Assembly (NCBI GenBank): GCA_003859965.1
Contig: RQYR01000003.1
Location: 1 to 64,000, forward strand
Source of the DNA: Comamonadaceae bacterium OH2545_COT-014
Lineage (GTDB): Bacteria; Pseudomonadota; Gammaproteobacteria; Burkholderiales; Burkholderiaceae_C
Direction: 5' to 3'
DNA length: 64,000 nucleotides
Shown in pieces: positions 17,249 to 25,655 of this stretch. Positions within the stretch are counted from its first letter, which is position 1, and each line of letters opens with the position of its first letter. The notes beneath the pieces were generated by a model. That model searched no databases. It was not told where the DNA came from and saw only the letters and a list, made by a program, of their open reading frames with translations. Both the position numbers and the translations under genes were made by a program.

Positions 17249-18100
17249 CTATCGGCCGGCGGCCGCGCCCCGCTGATCACGGGCTGGCGCGCCGGCTTGC
17301 AGGTACTGGCCGGGCGTGGCGCCGAAGTGGCGGGCGAAGGCTTCGATGAAGGCGCTGACGTTGCCGTAGCCCACGTGCATGGCTGCCGCCGTGACGCTGG
17401 CGCCGCCGGCCAGCAGCTCTTGCGCGCGCATCAGGCGGGCGCGCTGGCGCCAGTGGCTGGGGCTCAGGCCCGTTTCGGCCTTGAAGCGGCGCTGCAGGGT
17501 GCTGGCCGACATCCGGGCGCGGCGCGCCCATTGCGGCAGATCGTCCGCGCTGTCGGGCGCGACCAGAAAGGCCTGCGCCAATGCCTGCAAGGCGGCCGAG
17601 CGAGGCAGCGGCAGGCCGGGCAAGGCGGCGGGCAGGCCGTCTTGCAACTCGCCCAGCAGCAGGTGGATGAGGGCGGCGATGCGCGCGCTGCCGGTGGCGC
17701 CAGGCCCGGGCGCTGCTTTCAGGGCCGGCTCAAGGGCTAAACCCGTGGGCGAGTCCGGGGCCGTGCAACCCCGGCGCAGCGCCAGCAGGCGGCGCATCAG
17801 CGCCTCGGCCAGCGGCGTCAGCCGCACGGTGGCGCCTTCGGCGGGCAAGGCGGCGCAGTGGCGCGGGTGCAGGTACAAAAAGATGCCGCCCGCCACGCCG
17901 TGCCACTGCGCGCGGTGCGGCACGCCGGGGGCGATCCAGCCCAGGTGGCCGGGGCTGGCGCACCAGGCCTGGCGCTCGGTTTCGACGTGGATCAGCCCGC
18001 CGGTGAGCATGAACAGCAGCCCTTCCTCGTGCGTGTGCAGGCTCAGCTCGCCCGTCTGGCGGCCGCCGCTGTGGGCTTGTATGCAGTGAAAACTGGTCAT
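17249..18100 (-). CDS. AraC-family regulator with cupin sensor domain
   Basis: A 283-residue regulator. The N-terminal cupin-like domain contains HTHEEGLLFMLTGGLIHVE (about 22-40) and PGVPHRAQW. The C-terminal AraC double helix-turn-helix has RARMSASTLQRRFKAETG and VGYGNVSAFIEAFARHFG. It is divergent from a TonB-dependent siderophore receptor, as are many PchR-like and cupin-AraC regulators that sense a siderophore, so it probably controls that receptor. No ribosome-binding site is obvious ahead of ATG 18100. Confidence 0.83.
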   Translation of the reverse strand: MTSFHCIQAHSGGRQTGELSLHTHEEGLLFMLTGGLIHVETERQAWCASPGHLGWIAPGVPHRAQWHGVAGGIFLYLHPRHCAALPAEGATVRLTPLAEALMRRLLALRRGCTAPDSPTGLALEPALKAAPGPGATGSARIAALIHLLLGELQDGLPAALPGLPLPRSAALQALAQAFLVAPDSADDLPQWARRARMSASTLQRRFKAETGLSPSHWRQRARLMRAQELLAGGASVTAAAMHVGYGNVSAFIEAFARHFGATPGQYLQAGAPARDQRGAAAGR

Positions 18101-18183
18101 GGGAAACGTCTGGTGCCTGGGGATTGACGTGCGCGCCGCATGCCTTGCCTTCCCGCCGGTAGCGGCCGGGCGCTCGCCTCCAA

Positions 18184-18201
18184 AAAATAATCATTTTCAT
18201 T
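18184..18201 (+). promoter_or_regulatory. Fur-box-like sequence upstream of the TonB receptor
   Basis: AAAATAATCATTTTCATT closely follows the repeated NATA/TCATT pattern of Fur operators. It lies 18 bases before the receptor ATG, where Fur binding would block transcription under iron sufficiency. AT-rich in an otherwise very GC-rich region. Confidence 0.6.
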
Positions 18202-18219
18202 GACGAGGAGGTGTCCCCC

Positions 18220-20523
18220 ATGATTTCCAACCCGCTTTGCCCAGGCGCCATGCGCCCGCTGGCGCTGGCCTGCTTGCTGAGCTGCCTGGCGGCCAGCGCT
18301 GCGCCGGCGCTGGCGCAGGCCGGCGCACCGGAGCGCCGCGCCCAGGCTCCGGCCCAAACCCGCGTGGCAGCCCCCGGCGCGCGCGTCTCCGGCGCAGAGG
18401 CCGCAGCAGAGGCCGAAGCGGGAGCCGGAGCCGATGCCGCCGCGCCCGAGCTGCCCACGGTCGAGGTCTTCGCCGCCCCGCAGGGCGATTGGCTGGACTT
18501 TCAGGACATCAACGCCAGCGGCCTGAAGCAGGCCGCGCCGCTGCTGGAGACGCCGCAGGCCGTCAGCACCGTCAACAGCGCGCTGATGCAGGCCCAGGGC
18601 AGCCATTCGCTGCTGGAGAGCCTGCGCTACACGCCCGGCTTTCTGGCCCAGTACGGCGATGGCGACGTGCGCGCCGACTGGGTGATGATCCGTGGCCACA
18701 TCCCCTACAAATACCTGGACGGCATGCGCCTGCCCTACGGCCTGGGCTATGGCGATTCGCGCATCGACGCCTGGCTGCTGGAGCGGGTGGAGGTGCTCAA
18801 GGGGCCGTCTTCCGTGCTCTACGGCGCCAACGCGCCCACCGGCCTGCTGGCCATGTACAGCAAGCTGCCCGACGCGCGCCAGCGCCGCCAAATCGCCCTG
18901 GACGCTGGCAGCCACGGCCTGCGCCAGGCGCGGCTGGACGTGGGCGGCCAGTGGGGCGATGGGCGCTGGCTGTGGCGCCTGGCGGGCCTGGGCAGCCGCG
19001 ACGGCAGCCAGATGGATCACGTGCGCGAGCGGCGCTGGGCGCTGGCGCCCAGCCTCACGCTGCGCCCGGACGGCCCCGGCGGGCGCACCAGCTTCACCCT
19101 GCACGCCATGCTGCGCCACGCCGATGCGCCCGGCGGCGGCGCCGGCCCGGCCTGGCTGCCGCCCGAGGGCACCGTCTGGCCCAACCCGCACGGCCGCATC
19201 CCGCTGGGGCGCTTTCTGGGCGAGCCCGATTACGACCACTTCAGCGGCCGCACCCGCCACCTGGGCTACGTGCTGCACACGCGCCTGAGCGAGCGCTGGG
19301 CGCTGCGCCACCGCCTGCGCCACGCCCGCACCGACAACCACATGCGCTCGGTCAACCAGGACTTTGGCGGCATCCACGCCGACCTGCGCCACGTGGGCCG
19401 CAGCGTGGGCCAGACCCGCGAGGACACGCGCGCCCTGACCAGCGACACCCAGCTCTCCGGCCGCTTCAACTGGGGCCCGGTGCGCCACCAGCTTCTGCTG
19501 GGACTGGACACGCGGCGCGAGCGCAGCGGCTTCGAGCGCCTCTCCGGCGGGCGCGCCGCCCCGCTGGATTTGTTCCAGCCCATCTACGGCCAGCCCTGGC
19601 AAGCGCCCATGCGGCGCTACGCCGCCCAGCCCACCGCCAGCCAGAGCGGCGTCTATCTGCAAGACCAGATGTATATGGGCCAATGGGTCGCCACCCTCGG
19701 CCTGCGGCACGACCGGCTGCGCCTGGGGCAGGCCGGCGCGCCCGCTTCTTCCGCATCCCACTACCGCGCCACCACCGGCCGCCTGGGGCTGAACTGGCTC
19801 ATGGGCCATGGCTGGGCGCCCTACCTCGCCTACGCCCAAGGCTTCGAGCCCGTGGCCGGGCAAGACCGGTATGGCCGCCTGTTCCAGCCCAGCCGCTCGC
19901 AGCAATGGGAGCTGGGCCTGCGCTACCAGCCCGAGGATCGCAACCTCACCGTCTCGGCCAGCCTGTTCGCGCTGCGCCAGCACAAGGCCCTCACGCGCGA
20001 CCCCGACCCGGACGAATCCCCCATCTGCGGCCGCGCCTGCCAGGTGCAGCAAGGCCGCCGCAGCACGCGCGGGCTGGAGCTGGAGGCGCGCGCCCAGCTC
20101 GGCAAGCAGGTGAATCTGAACGCCTCCTACGCCTACACCCATGCCCGCATCACCCACTCGCACATCCCCGGCGAAGCCGGCAGCGCCGTGCCCGACGTAC
20201 CCCGCCACCAGGCCGCGCTGTGGCTGGACTGGCGCATCGCCCAAGGCCCGCTGGCCGGGCTGACGCTGTACGGCGGCGCGCGCCACACCGGCCAGCGCGC
20301 CTGGCACGGGCGGCCCGGCCAGCACATCCCCGCCCACACCCTGCTGGATGCCGGGCTGGACTACGACCTGGGCCAGGCCCACGCCGCGCTCGCGAGCTAC
20401 CACTTCGCGCTCAGCGTGAAAAACCTCGCCAACCGCGCCCACGTGGCCAGCTGCTACGGCCCCACCGTCTGCTACTGGGGCCAGGGCCGCAGCGCCCAGG
20501 CCAGCCTGCGCTACCAGTGGTAG
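18220..20523 (+). CDS. TonB-dependent siderophore receptor
   Basis: Outer-membrane ferric-siderophore transporter, 767 residues. The signal peptide ends near PALAQA. A low-complexity Ala/Glu stretch leads to the TonB-box-like region (PTVEVFAAP), then the plug with LLETPQAVSTVNSALM, the Arg-Gly-His segment VMIRGHIPYKYLDG and ERVEVLKGPSSVLYGANAP. The 22-strand barrel ends in an aromatic W (SLRYQW), as needed for BAM assembly. ATG 18220 is preferred over an in-frame GTG at 18211 because GAGGAGG lies 7 bases before it. Regulation by Fur and the divergent AraC protein is likely. No siderophore synthesis genes are adjacent. Confidence 0.9.
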   Translation: MISNPLCPGAMRPLALACLLSCLAASAAPALAQAGAPERRAQAPAQTRVAAPGARVSGAEAAAEAEAGAGADAAAPELPTVEVFAAPQGDWLDFQDINASGLKQAAPLLETPQAVSTVNSALMQAQGSHSLLESLRYTPGFLAQYGDGDVRADWVMIRGHIPYKYLDGMRLPYGLGYGDSRIDAWLLERVEVLKGPSSVLYGANAPTGLLAMYSKLPDARQRRQIALDAGSHGLRQARLDVGGQWGDGRWLWRLAGLGSRDGSQMDHVRERRWALAPSLTLRPDGPGGRTSFTLHAMLRHADAPGGGAGPAWLPPEGTVWPNPHGRIPLGRFLGEPDYDHFSGRTRHLGYVLHTRLSERWALRHRLRHARTDNHMRSVNQDFGGIHADLRHVGRSVGQTREDTRALTSDTQLSGRFNWGPVRHQLLLGLDTRRERSGFERLSGGRAAPLDLFQPIYGQPWQAPMRRYAAQPTASQSGVYLQDQMYMGQWVATLGLRHDRLRLGQAGAPASSASHYRATTGRLGLNWLMGHGWAPYLAYAQGFEPVAGQDRYGRLFQPSRSQQWELGLRYQPEDRNLTVSASLFALRQHKALTRDPDPDESPICGRACQVQQGRRSTRGLELEARAQLGKQVNLNASYAYTHARITHSHIPGEAGSAVPDVPRHQAALWLDWRIAQGPLAGLTLYGGARHTGQRAWHGRPGQHIPAHTLLDAGLDYDLGQAHAALASYHFALSVKNLANRAHVASCYGPTVCYWGQGRSAQASLRYQW

Positions 20524-20570
20524 GCCAAGTCACTGGCCCAGCGGCAGGCGGGGCCGCACGGGGGCGCGCC

Positions 20571-20576
20571 GATAAT
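20571..20576 (+). promoter_or_regulatory. -10-like hexamer, predicted leaderless start of pth
   Basis: GATAAT ends exactly 8 bases before the pth ATG (20585); the sequence between is CGCGCCCC with no ribosome-binding site. Same geometry as moaA and pdxY. Confidence 0.5.
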
Positions 20577-20584
20577 CGCGCCCC

Positions 20585-21256
20585 ATGATCAAGCTCTTCG
20601 TCGGCCTGGGCAACCCCGGCCCTGAATACGAGGCCACGCGCCACAACGCCGGTTTCTGGTGGATCGACCAGGTGGCGCGCCAGCTGGGCGCCTCGCTGGC
20701 CAGCGACCGCGCCTGCCACGGCCAGCTGGCGCGTACCAGCGTGCACGGGCGGCCGGTGTGGCTGCTCAAGCCGCAGACTTTCATGAACCTCTCGGGCAAA
20801 TCAGTCGCGGCGCTGGCGCGCTTTTACAAGATGGCGCCGGAAGAAATCATGGTCGTGCACGACGAGCTGGATCTGCCCGCCGGCGAAGCCAGGCTCAAGC
20901 AAGGCGGCGGCCACGCCGGCCACAACGGGCTGCGCGACATCCACGCCCAACTGGGCAGCGGCAACTACTGGCGCCTGCGGCTGGGCATTGGCCACCCCGG
21001 CCACAAGGGCGAAGTGGCGGCCTGGGTGCTGCGCAAGCCCCCGCTGGACGAGCGCATCGGCATCGAGCAAGCCATTGACCGCGCCGCCAAGGCCCTGCCG
21101 CAACTGCTGGCCGGCGAAATGGCCCAGGCCATGCAACAGATTCACACCGCCAAGCCCCCCCGCCCCAAACCGCCGCGCAAGGCGCCGGAGAACAAGGAGC
21201 CGGATAACGGCAAGCCCGCCGAAACCCATACGCCGGAAAACCCGTCACCTACCTGA
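20585..21256 (+). CDS. pth: Peptidyl-tRNA hydrolase
   Basis: Releases tRNA from prematurely dropped peptidyl-tRNA; essential in bacteria. Every active-site residue of the E. coli enzyme is found at the same number: N10, H20 (TRHNAG), N68 (FMNLSG), D93 (VVHDELDLP) and N114 (GGHAGHNG). The core ends near residue 195. A charged, Lys/Pro-rich tail of about 30 residues makes the protein longer (223) than usual. The ATG directly follows a -10-like hexamer, so the mRNA may be leaderless. It is convergent with the ferredoxin gene. Confidence 0.95.
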   Translation: MIKLFVGLGNPGPEYEATRHNAGFWWIDQVARQLGASLASDRACHGQLARTSVHGRPVWLLKPQTFMNLSGKSVAALARFYKMAPEEIMVVHDELDLPAGEARLKQGGGHAGHNGLRDIHAQLGSGNYWRLRLGIGHPGHKGEVAAWVLRKPPLDERIGIEQAIDRAAKALPQLLAGEMAQAMQQIHTAKPPRPKPPRKAPENKEPDNGKPAETHTPENPSPT

Positions 21257-21350
21257 AGAACGCACATTGCGCACCGCGTTAGCACGCACAAGCGGCGGCC
21301 CCCGCGCACAGGACAGATGAGGCAGGGGGGCGGCAGGCGGCTTTACCGCC

Positions 21351-21626
<276 letters not shown>

Positions 21627-21809
21627 TCAAAGCCGGATTATCCCGCCGCCTGCCGTGCCCGCGCCGCCTGCGCGGTCAAGGGCCCAAGCCAGGCCCGGGT
21701 CAACGCGGGTAAATGCGGGCAGGCAGCCAGTGGCGGCGTGCCCATAATGCCGCGCAGTCATGGCACGCACGTCATGATGCGCCACCCGGATGACGCGCGG
21801 TTGTTGCCC

Positions 21810-22778
21810 ATGAGCCATTTCCTTTTCAAACGCTTTCTCACGCTGCTGGCCACATTGGCGGCCACCAGCGCCATCGTGTTCGCGGTGCTGGAGATCCTGC
21901 CCGGCAACGCCGCCCAGGTGCTGATGGGGCCGGACGCCGACCCCGCCGCCGTGGCGGCCAAGGCGGCCGAGCTGGGGCTGGACCGCCCCGCGCTCACGCG
22001 CTACGCGGAGTGGACGGGCGGGCTGCTGCGCGGCGACATGGGCCTGTCTTACGCCTACGGCACGCCGGTGGCCGAGCTGATTGGCGAGCGCCTGGCCGTC
22101 ACGGTGCCGCTGGCGGTGCTGGCCATGGCGCTGGCATGCGCGCTGGCGCTGGCCGCCGGGGTGTACGCCGCGGCGCACCACAACCGCGCGGGCGACGTGG
22201 GGCTGATGGCGCTGGCGCAGGCGGGCATTGCCATTCCCAACTTCTGGTTCGCCATCTTGCTGATCCTGCTGTTTTCCGTGAAGCTGCAATGGTTTGCCGC
22301 CGGCGGCTTTGACGGCTGGTTCTTCGACGAGGGGCTGTGGCCCGGCCTGCGCGACGGCCTGCGCGCGCTGCTGCTGCCGGCCGTGGCGCTGGCCGTGGTG
22401 CAGGGGGCCATTCTGGCGCGCTTCGTGCGCTCATCGGTGCTGGAGGTGCTGCGCGAGGACTACGTGCGCACCGCCCGCGCCAAGGGTTTGAGCCAGCGCG
22501 CCGCCCTGTGGCGGCATGTGCTGCGCAATGCGCTGATTCCGGTCATCACCGTCATGGGCCTGCAATTTGCCGAGCTGCTGGCGGGCACCATCGTGGTGGA
22601 AAACGTGTTCTACCTGCCCGGCCTGGGCCGCCTGATCTTCCAGAGCATCGCCAACCGCGACCTGGCCGTGGTGCGCAACTGCGTGATGCTGCTGGCGGGC
22701 ATGGTGGTGGTGGTCAATTTCGTGGTGGACCTGCTGTACGCGGTGATTGACCCGCGGGTCAAGGCCACCCCGGCCTGA
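21810..22778 (+). CDS. DppB-type dipeptide/nickel ABC transporter permease
   Basis: Inner-membrane permease, about 322 residues, with an N-terminal helix (FLFKRFLTLLATLAATSAIVF is the anchor region), LEILPGNAAQVLMG, and the binding-protein-dependent coupling loop VLREDYVRTARAKGLS, as in DppB/OppB/NikB. Possible ATGs are at 21774, 21777 and 21810; the last fits the family N-terminus, while a CATAAT hexamer at 21743 could serve any of them. The gene pair dppB-dppC is present, but no binding protein or ATPase gene is adjacent, which is unusual. Confidence 0.85.
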   Translation: MSHFLFKRFLTLLATLAATSAIVFAVLEILPGNAAQVLMGPDADPAAVAAKAAELGLDRPALTRYAEWTGGLLRGDMGLSYAYGTPVAELIGERLAVTVPLAVLAMALACALALAAGVYAAAHHNRAGDVGLMALAQAGIAIPNFWFAILLILLFSVKLQWFAAGGFDGWFFDEGLWPGLRDGLRALLLPAVALAVVQGAILARFVRSSVLEVLREDYVRTARAKGLSQRAALWRHVLRNALIPVITVMGLQFAELLAGTIVVENVFYLPGLGRLIFQSIANRDLAVVRNCVMLLAGMVVVVNFVVDLLYAVIDPRVKATPA

Positions 22779-22856
22779 GCCACGCCCGATCACTTTCATT
22801 TTGATAGCGCCAAACGCCATCGACAGTGCCCTGACGGCTCTTCAAGACCCTGACGC

Positions 22857-23771
22857 ATGAACACCCCCGCACCCCTGCCTGCTGCCGTGCCCGCCGCCGG
22901 GCCTTCCGCCCCCGGCGGCGCTCCGGCCCGCGCCGCGCCCGCCTGGTGGCAACGCGCGCGCCGCCACCCCGGTTTCGTCATTGGCGGCGTGCTCACGGCG
23001 CTGCTGCTGCTGGCGGCGGCCGTGTCGCTGGTGTGGACGCCCTGGCCGCTGGACAACGTGGCCATGGACGCCAAGCTGCAAGCGCCCTCGGCCCGCCACT
23101 GGCTGGGCACCGACGCCTACGGGCGCGACGTGGCCTCGCTGCTGCTGGCGGGCGCGCGCGCCTCCATCCTGGCGGGCGTGGTGGCCGTGGGGCTGGGGCT
23201 GGCCGTGGGCGTGGCGCTGGGCCTGCTGGCGGCGGCGCGGCGCGGCTGGGTGGAAGAGGCGGTGATGCGCCTGGCCGACTTCACCTTCGCCTTTCCCGCG
23301 CTGCTGTCGGCCATCATGCTGACAGCGGTGTACGGGCCGGGGCTGGTCAACGCCATCATCGCCATCGGCATCTACAACATACCCACCTTCGCGCGCATCA
23401 CCCGCGCCGCCGCCAAGGCCGTGTGGGCGCGCGAATATGTGCTGGCCGCGCGCGCCAGCGGCAAGGGCCAGTGGGCCATCACCTGGCAGCACGTGCTGCC
23501 CAACGTGGCGGCCGTGCTCACTGTGCAGGCCACGGTGCGCTTTGCCGTGGCCATTCTGGCCGAGGCCGCCCTGTCCTACCTGGGCCTGGGCACGCAGCCG
23601 CCGCAGCCCAGCTGGGGCCGCATGCTGGCTGAGGCGCAAACGCTGATGTTCGACGCGCCACTGCTCGCCGTCTGGCCCGGCCTGGCCATTGCCCTGGCGG
23701 TGCTGGGCCTGAACCTGCTGGGCGACGGCCTGCGCGACGTGCTGGATCCGCGCCTGGCGCGGCGCGGGTAA
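22857..23771 (+). CDS. DppC-type dipeptide/nickel ABC transporter permease
   Basis: Second permease, 304 residues. It has an N-terminal Pro/Ala-rich cytoplasmic leader of about 30 residues, one helix, then HWLGTDAYGRDVASLLLAGAR, the hallmark of DppC/OppC proteins. The coupling loop is AREYVLAARASGKGQW, and ALSYLGLGTQPPQPSWGRML is near the end. It follows the DppB gene by 78 bases, an interval that contains a TTTTGATAGC fragment of the short repeat family. ATPase and solute-binding genes must lie elsewhere if the transporter works. Confidence 0.87.
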   Translation: MNTPAPLPAAVPAAGPSAPGGAPARAAPAWWQRARRHPGFVIGGVLTALLLLAAAVSLVWTPWPLDNVAMDAKLQAPSARHWLGTDAYGRDVASLLLAGARASILAGVVAVGLGLAVGVALGLLAAARRGWVEEAVMRLADFTFAFPALLSAIMLTAVYGPGLVNAIIAIGIYNIPTFARITRAAAKAVWAREYVLAARASGKGQWAITWQHVLPNVAAVLTVQATVRFAVAILAEAALSYLGLGTQPPQPSWGRMLAEAQTLMFDAPLLAVWPGLAIALAVLGLNLLGDGLRDVLDPRLARRG

Positions 23772-23783
23772 GAAACTGTTCAA

Positions 23784-23815
23784 AGGGCCAGGCGGCAGCC
23801 CGCGCCTATGGCCCT
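23784..23815 (+). terminator. Hairpin after the dppBC-like pair
   Basis: AGGGCCA (23784-23790) pairs with TGGCCCT (23809-23815), with a second inner stem GGCG/CGCC. It begins 13 bases after the permease stop. There is no T-run, so it may only be a stability hairpin. AACTGTTCAAAG just before it (23774) resembles an end of the dispersed repeat with one base missing. Confidence 0.35.
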
Positions 23816-24031
23816 GCCCATGAACAGCCCGTGAAGGTTGGCTCGCCCCAGGCGCGCGCGGCGCCACGGAGTGCCCCCCAAGCCCGCCATCACAGGCCTT
23901 CTGGCAACGGCGACGAACAACGCTGGCAACGCACACGCCGCTTGCGTGAACGCGCCTGCGCAAGCGGAAACCGCCCCCCGGCCGTGGCGCCCCAAGCGCC
24001 TCCCCCGCCCGGGGCGCGTTGCCTTCGGCGC

Positions 24032-24916
24032 TCAGCCAGCCGCGGGCGGCAGGGTATGCAAGGGCAGGTCGTGCTTTTGCGCCAGCGTGTTGATCTGGCG
24101 GCGGGTCTTGCCCGCCAGCCAGGCGGCCACGGCGGTGTGGGTGGCCGGGTCGGACGGCGCTTGCGCCATGCCGGCGGGCAGGCGGGCGGCGGTGGCCAGC
24201 GCGGCCATGAAATGCGGCTCCAGCGCGGCCAGGGCCACGCGCCCGTCTTTGCAGGGGTAAACGCGGTAGCCCGCGTGCGCGCCGCCCAGCGGGGTATCGG
24301 GCGCCATCGCGCCCCAGGCGCGCGGCAGGGCCATCCACTGGGCGCCAGTGGACAGGGCCACCTCCTGCATCACGCCGCGCCCGCGCTGGCGGGCGGTCAT
24401 CAGCACGGTCAGCGCCGCTTCGCTGGCCAGCAGCGCACCGGCCATGTCGGCCAGCAGGGTGGGCGGCAGTTCACCGCCGGTGATGAGACCCGCCTCGGCC
24501 TGGTAGGTCAGGTCATGCCCCGGCGCATCGGCCGCCGCGCCGGGCGCGCCGACGATGCTGACCAGCGACAGCTGCGGGTGCCGCCGCTGCAGCGCGCGCC
24601 AGCCCAGGCCCAGCTTGTGCAGGGCCGCCGGACGGAAGGAGGTGATGAGCAGATCGGCCCGCGCCAGCCCCTTGTGCAGCGCGGCCTGGCCGCTGTCTTC
24701 CTTGAGGTTCAGCGTCACGCGGCGCACGCCCTGGTGCAGCGCGCGGTAGCCGGTGTCGCTGTAGTGGCGCATGGGGTCGCCCGTGGGCGGCTCCACCTTG
24801 AGGCAGGTAGCGCCAAGGGCTTTGAGGCGCAGCAGCGCCGCCGGGCCGGGCAGGTTCAGCGCCAGGCTGACGATGCGCGTGCCGCGCAGGGGTTTGGGCA
24901 GGGAGGCGGATGGCAT
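24032..24916 (-). CDS. Short CaiB/BaiF-family (AMACR-like) CoA-transferase
   Basis: A class III CoA-transferase/alpha-methylacyl-CoA racemase family member of 294 residues, against about 360-400 in most relatives. GDPMRHY, the GHDLTYQAEAGL segment (H134) and LLADMAGALLASEAAL (D157) correspond to the catalytic His and Asp positions of AMACR-type racemases. The missing length is mostly at the C-terminus. It is isolated, on the opposite strand from its neighbours, so neither substrate nor pathway is apparent. It could be a functional racemase or a shortened paralogue. Confidence 0.75.
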   Translation of the reverse strand: MPSASLPKPLRGTRIVSLALNLPGPAALLRLKALGATCLKVEPPTGDPMRHYSDTGYRALHQGVRRVTLNLKEDSGQAALHKGLARADLLITSFRPAALHKLGLGWRALQRRHPQLSLVSIVGAPGAAADAPGHDLTYQAEAGLITGGELPPTLLADMAGALLASEAALTVLMTARQRGRGVMQEVALSTGAQWMALPRAWGAMAPDTPLGGAHAGYRVYPCKDGRVALAALEPHFMAALATAARLPAGMAQAPSDPATHTAVAAWLAGKTRRQINTLAQKHDLPLHTLPPAAG

Positions 24917-25246
24917 GGCAATAGAGGCAGTCTGGTCGTTCCGTCAAGGACAAGTGAAAAAAGATGCGGCCCCAAGGGCAGCCACGGAGCCACACGGCCA
25001 CTCGCACCGCGTGGTTGCTACGCTTTGCATAGCTGCCCGGGCCGTGGGTACGGCGCCCGGGGCACCATTTATATCAAGCACCCAGCAGCGGCCGCCTGTG
25101 CGCCGAGAGGCGACGCCGCCGTCATACCGGCCATCGCAGCCCAGCCAGCGCCAGCGCGCGGCAACCCGGCCGGCGCCCGTGCTCATGGCGTGCACCTGGC
25201 CACAAAAAAGCCGCCCGTAGGCGGCTTGGCGGCTGCGCAGCCAACA
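24917..25246. other. Intergenic stretch without a supported gene
   Basis: Apart from the terminator at 25204-25227 there is only a GC-rich imperfect hairpin around 25030-25065 (TGCCCGGGCCGT ... ACGGCGCCCGGGGCA). Open frames across it are unsupported. Confidence 0.5.
25204..25227 (-). terminator. Rho-independent terminator of the small coiled-coil gene
   Basis: On the minus strand AAGCCGCC-TACG-GGCGGCTT (25227-25208) is followed by a run of T residues, a textbook intrinsic terminator 20 bases downstream of the gene starting at 25480. Confidence 0.85.
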
Positions 25247-25480
25247 TCACGAAAGCAGCTTGACGATAGCGATCGTCATCCCAGCAGAACCAAAAATGGC
25301 ACCCATGCACCACTTGATGATTTCGGCCTTGGCTTCCGCCAAGTCACTTTTGGTCGCCAACTGCGTGCTATGTAGCGCATAGCGGCTGTCGATCTCCTTC
25401 TTGATCGAATCCACGGCAGCCCGAGCCACGTCATCGGGTATCCCCGCCTTCGTGAATGCTGTGTAGACCTCTAATTCCAT
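25247..25480 (-). CDS. Small coiled-coil, C-terminal membrane-anchored protein (DUF1640-like)
   Basis: A 77-residue protein. An N-terminal helical domain (AFTKAGIPDDVARAAVDSI) is followed by a short coiled coil (about 28-55, QLATKSDLAEAKAEIIKW) and one transmembrane helix (about 58-76, GAIFGSAGMTIAIVKLL). The pattern resembles the DUF1640/CCDC90-like family of small bacterial proteins, often mobile or phage-associated. ATG 25480 follows TTGGAGATACCGAG. It has its own terminator and is less GC-rich than its neighbours, suggesting a self-contained, perhaps acquired, cassette. Function unknown. Confidence 0.7.
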   Translation of the reverse strand: MELEVYTAFTKAGIPDDVARAAVDSIKKEIDSRYALHSTQLATKSDLAEAKAEIIKWCMGAIFGSAGMTIAIVKLLS

Positions 25481-25655
25481 CTCGGTATCTCCAAGGGTAA
25501 AGCAGCAGCCCCGCGCTCTTTCTTCATTGCCTGCGTCAGTTTACGCGCCTGACGGCAGGCATCAAGCCGCCCATCGGGGGACGAAGGCGCTGGCGTATGC
25601 CGAACGCATGGCAAGATTCGCCCTCTCCCTTTTTCCTGCCGCTTTTCTACCGCCC

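Noticed and set aside
18097-20442. 781-codon minus-strand frame and 783-codon alternative plus-strand frame over the TonB receptor
   Set aside because: Both overlap the receptor, whose signal peptide, plug motifs and C-terminal aromatic residue identify the true frame.
24944-25195. 83-codon minus-strand frame between the CoA-transferase and the small coiled-coil gene
   Set aside because: No ribosome-binding site, no similarity, and it ends just short of the terminator of another gene.
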